A stretch of 5,192 bases of DNA, from the NCBI GenBank assembly GCA_002404055.1, contig DHIZ01000430.1, forward strand, positions 7,158 to 12,349. The letters are read 5' to 3'. Every line of letters begins with the position of its first letter. Position 1 is the first letter of the stretch. The translations under genes were made by a program, and so were the position numbers. The notes under the pieces are model-generated. The model searched no databases and was not told the DNA's origin. It was given only the letters and a program-made list of their open reading frames with translations. Of the stretch, positions 4,649 through 5,192 are shown piece by piece. Source of the stretch: Chloroflexi bacterium UBA4733. Its GTDB lineage: Bacteria; Chloroflexota; UBA4733.

Positions 4649-5192
4649 CGGGGCGTGTGCTGTTCTCCGGCGTTGACCTCAATGTCGTGGCGAAGGACCG
4701 GATCGGCCTCGTCGGTCCCAATGGCGCCGGTAAGACGACGCTGCTGTCGATCCTGGAGGGGCAGCGGCCGCCGGATTCCGGCAGTGTCGACCGGCGCAAC
4801 AATGTGCGCATCGGCACGTTAGCGCAGGAGGCTCCCTGCCAGATCGACCGTACGATCATCGACGAAGCGACAAGCGGCGTCGGGCCACTGGCAGACGTGC
4901 GCAACCAGTTGGCCGCCGTCACCGAGCAGTTGGCGACCTTGCCGATCGGCGATAGCCGGTTAGATGCCCTGATCCATCGCCGGGATGACCTGAATAACGA
5001 GTACGAACGCTACGGGGGTGAGCGCACGGAGGCGGAGGCAAAGCGCGTCCTGGCCGGACTTGGTTTCTTAGAGACCGATTTCCTGCGCCGCTCGCAGGAA
5101 CTCTCCGGTGGCTGGCGTGTCCGGCTGGCCCTGGCGCGACTGCTGGTGATGGCGCCTGACATCCTCCTGCTCGACGAGCCGACCAACCACCT
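4615..5192 (+). CDS. ABC-F family ATPase, N-terminal part (cut off by window edge)
   Basis: The visible 192 residues are the first ABC domain of an ABC-F protein, a soluble twin-ATPase that binds the ribosomal E site and helps stalled or antibiotic-blocked ribosomes. Motifs in order: Walker A GPNGAGKTT (34-42), Q-loop near LAQE (69-72), an inserted helical arm of about 95-145 (the arm typical of the family), signature LSGGWRVRLALARLL (163-177) and Walker B LLLDEPTNH (184-192). Trp-Arg after LSGG and DEPTNHL are characteristic of ABC-F. No membrane segment is present. The linker (P-site tip) and second ABC domain lie beyond the right edge, so the subgroup (Uup, YfmR, EttA-like or resistance type) cannot be set. 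The ATG at 4615 has AAGGGG (4601-4606) eight bases upstream. The 160-bp gap from the metallopeptidase and the candidate -10 inside it suggest its own transcript. Confidence 0.93.
   Translation, partial: MLSLHQVTAAIAGRVLFSGVDLNVVAKDRIGLVGPNGAGKTTLLSILEGQRPPDSGSVDRRNNVRIGTLAQEAPCQIDRTIIDEATSGVGPLADVRNQLAAVTEQLATLPIGDSRLDALIHRRDDLNNEYERYGGERTEAEAKRVLAGLGFLETDFLRRSQELSGGWRVRLALARLLVMAPDILLLDEPTNH

Noticed and set aside
4629..4922. Minus-strand 97-codon frame inside the ABC-F gene
   Set aside because: It is antisense to Walker A and neighbouring conserved sequence of the ABC-F ATPase.

Overview
This window of roughly 60% GC bacterial DNA holds seven genes. The two at the window edges run off the ends: the PBP2a-like gene at the left and the ABC-F ATPase at the right. 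There are no mobile elements, RNA genes or CRISPR arrays, and no gene-free stretch over 300 bases. The best guess for the source is Chloroflexota (Chloroflexia/Thermomicrobia-like). This rests on the high GC, GTG starts, a lipoprotein-type PBP2a homologue, and small unnamed proteins that resemble my memory of Chloroflexota proteins. No marker gene is present, so the assignment is tentative; another high-GC lineage is possible.

Left block (1-1133, minus strand): the N-terminal 377 codons of a class B penicillin-binding protein of the MecA/PBP2a type. It has a lipoprotein signal that also looks like a twin-arginine signal, a long Thr/Ser/Ala/Pro linker, an NTF2-like MecA_N domain and the PBP dimerisation domain. 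The transpeptidase domain lies beyond the left edge.

Middle block (1134-3294): a divergent promoter region of about 114 bp, then a probable three-gene plus-strand operon. The genes are a GT-B fold glycosyltransferase (1248-2552), a small Cys-containing protein of unknown function (2579-2950) and a 101-residue all-helical protein with an internal duplication (2964-3269). Gaps are 26 and 13 bp, each gene has its own Shine-Dalgarno sequence, and the operon ends at a GC-rich hairpin 6 bp after the last stop codon.

Right block (3288-5192): a minus-strand orphan gene (3288-3695) converges on the operon with an 18-bp gap. It is divergent from a probable HExxH metallopeptidase (3870-4454). The 174-bp region between these two has a perfect 10-bp inverted repeat and other symmetric elements, and is the most operator-like DNA in the window. 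A 160-bp leader then precedes an ABC-F ATPase (4615 to the right edge), which should act on ribosomes.

Functionally, the left gene and the glycosyltransferase both fit envelope building and ABC-F fits translation, but nothing ties all genes into one pathway. I see no convincing new multi-gene system. The items most worth following are the Tat-like lipoprotein PBP, the compact HEHAH protein family, the duplicated helical protein, and the symmetric divergent promoter at 3730-3783.
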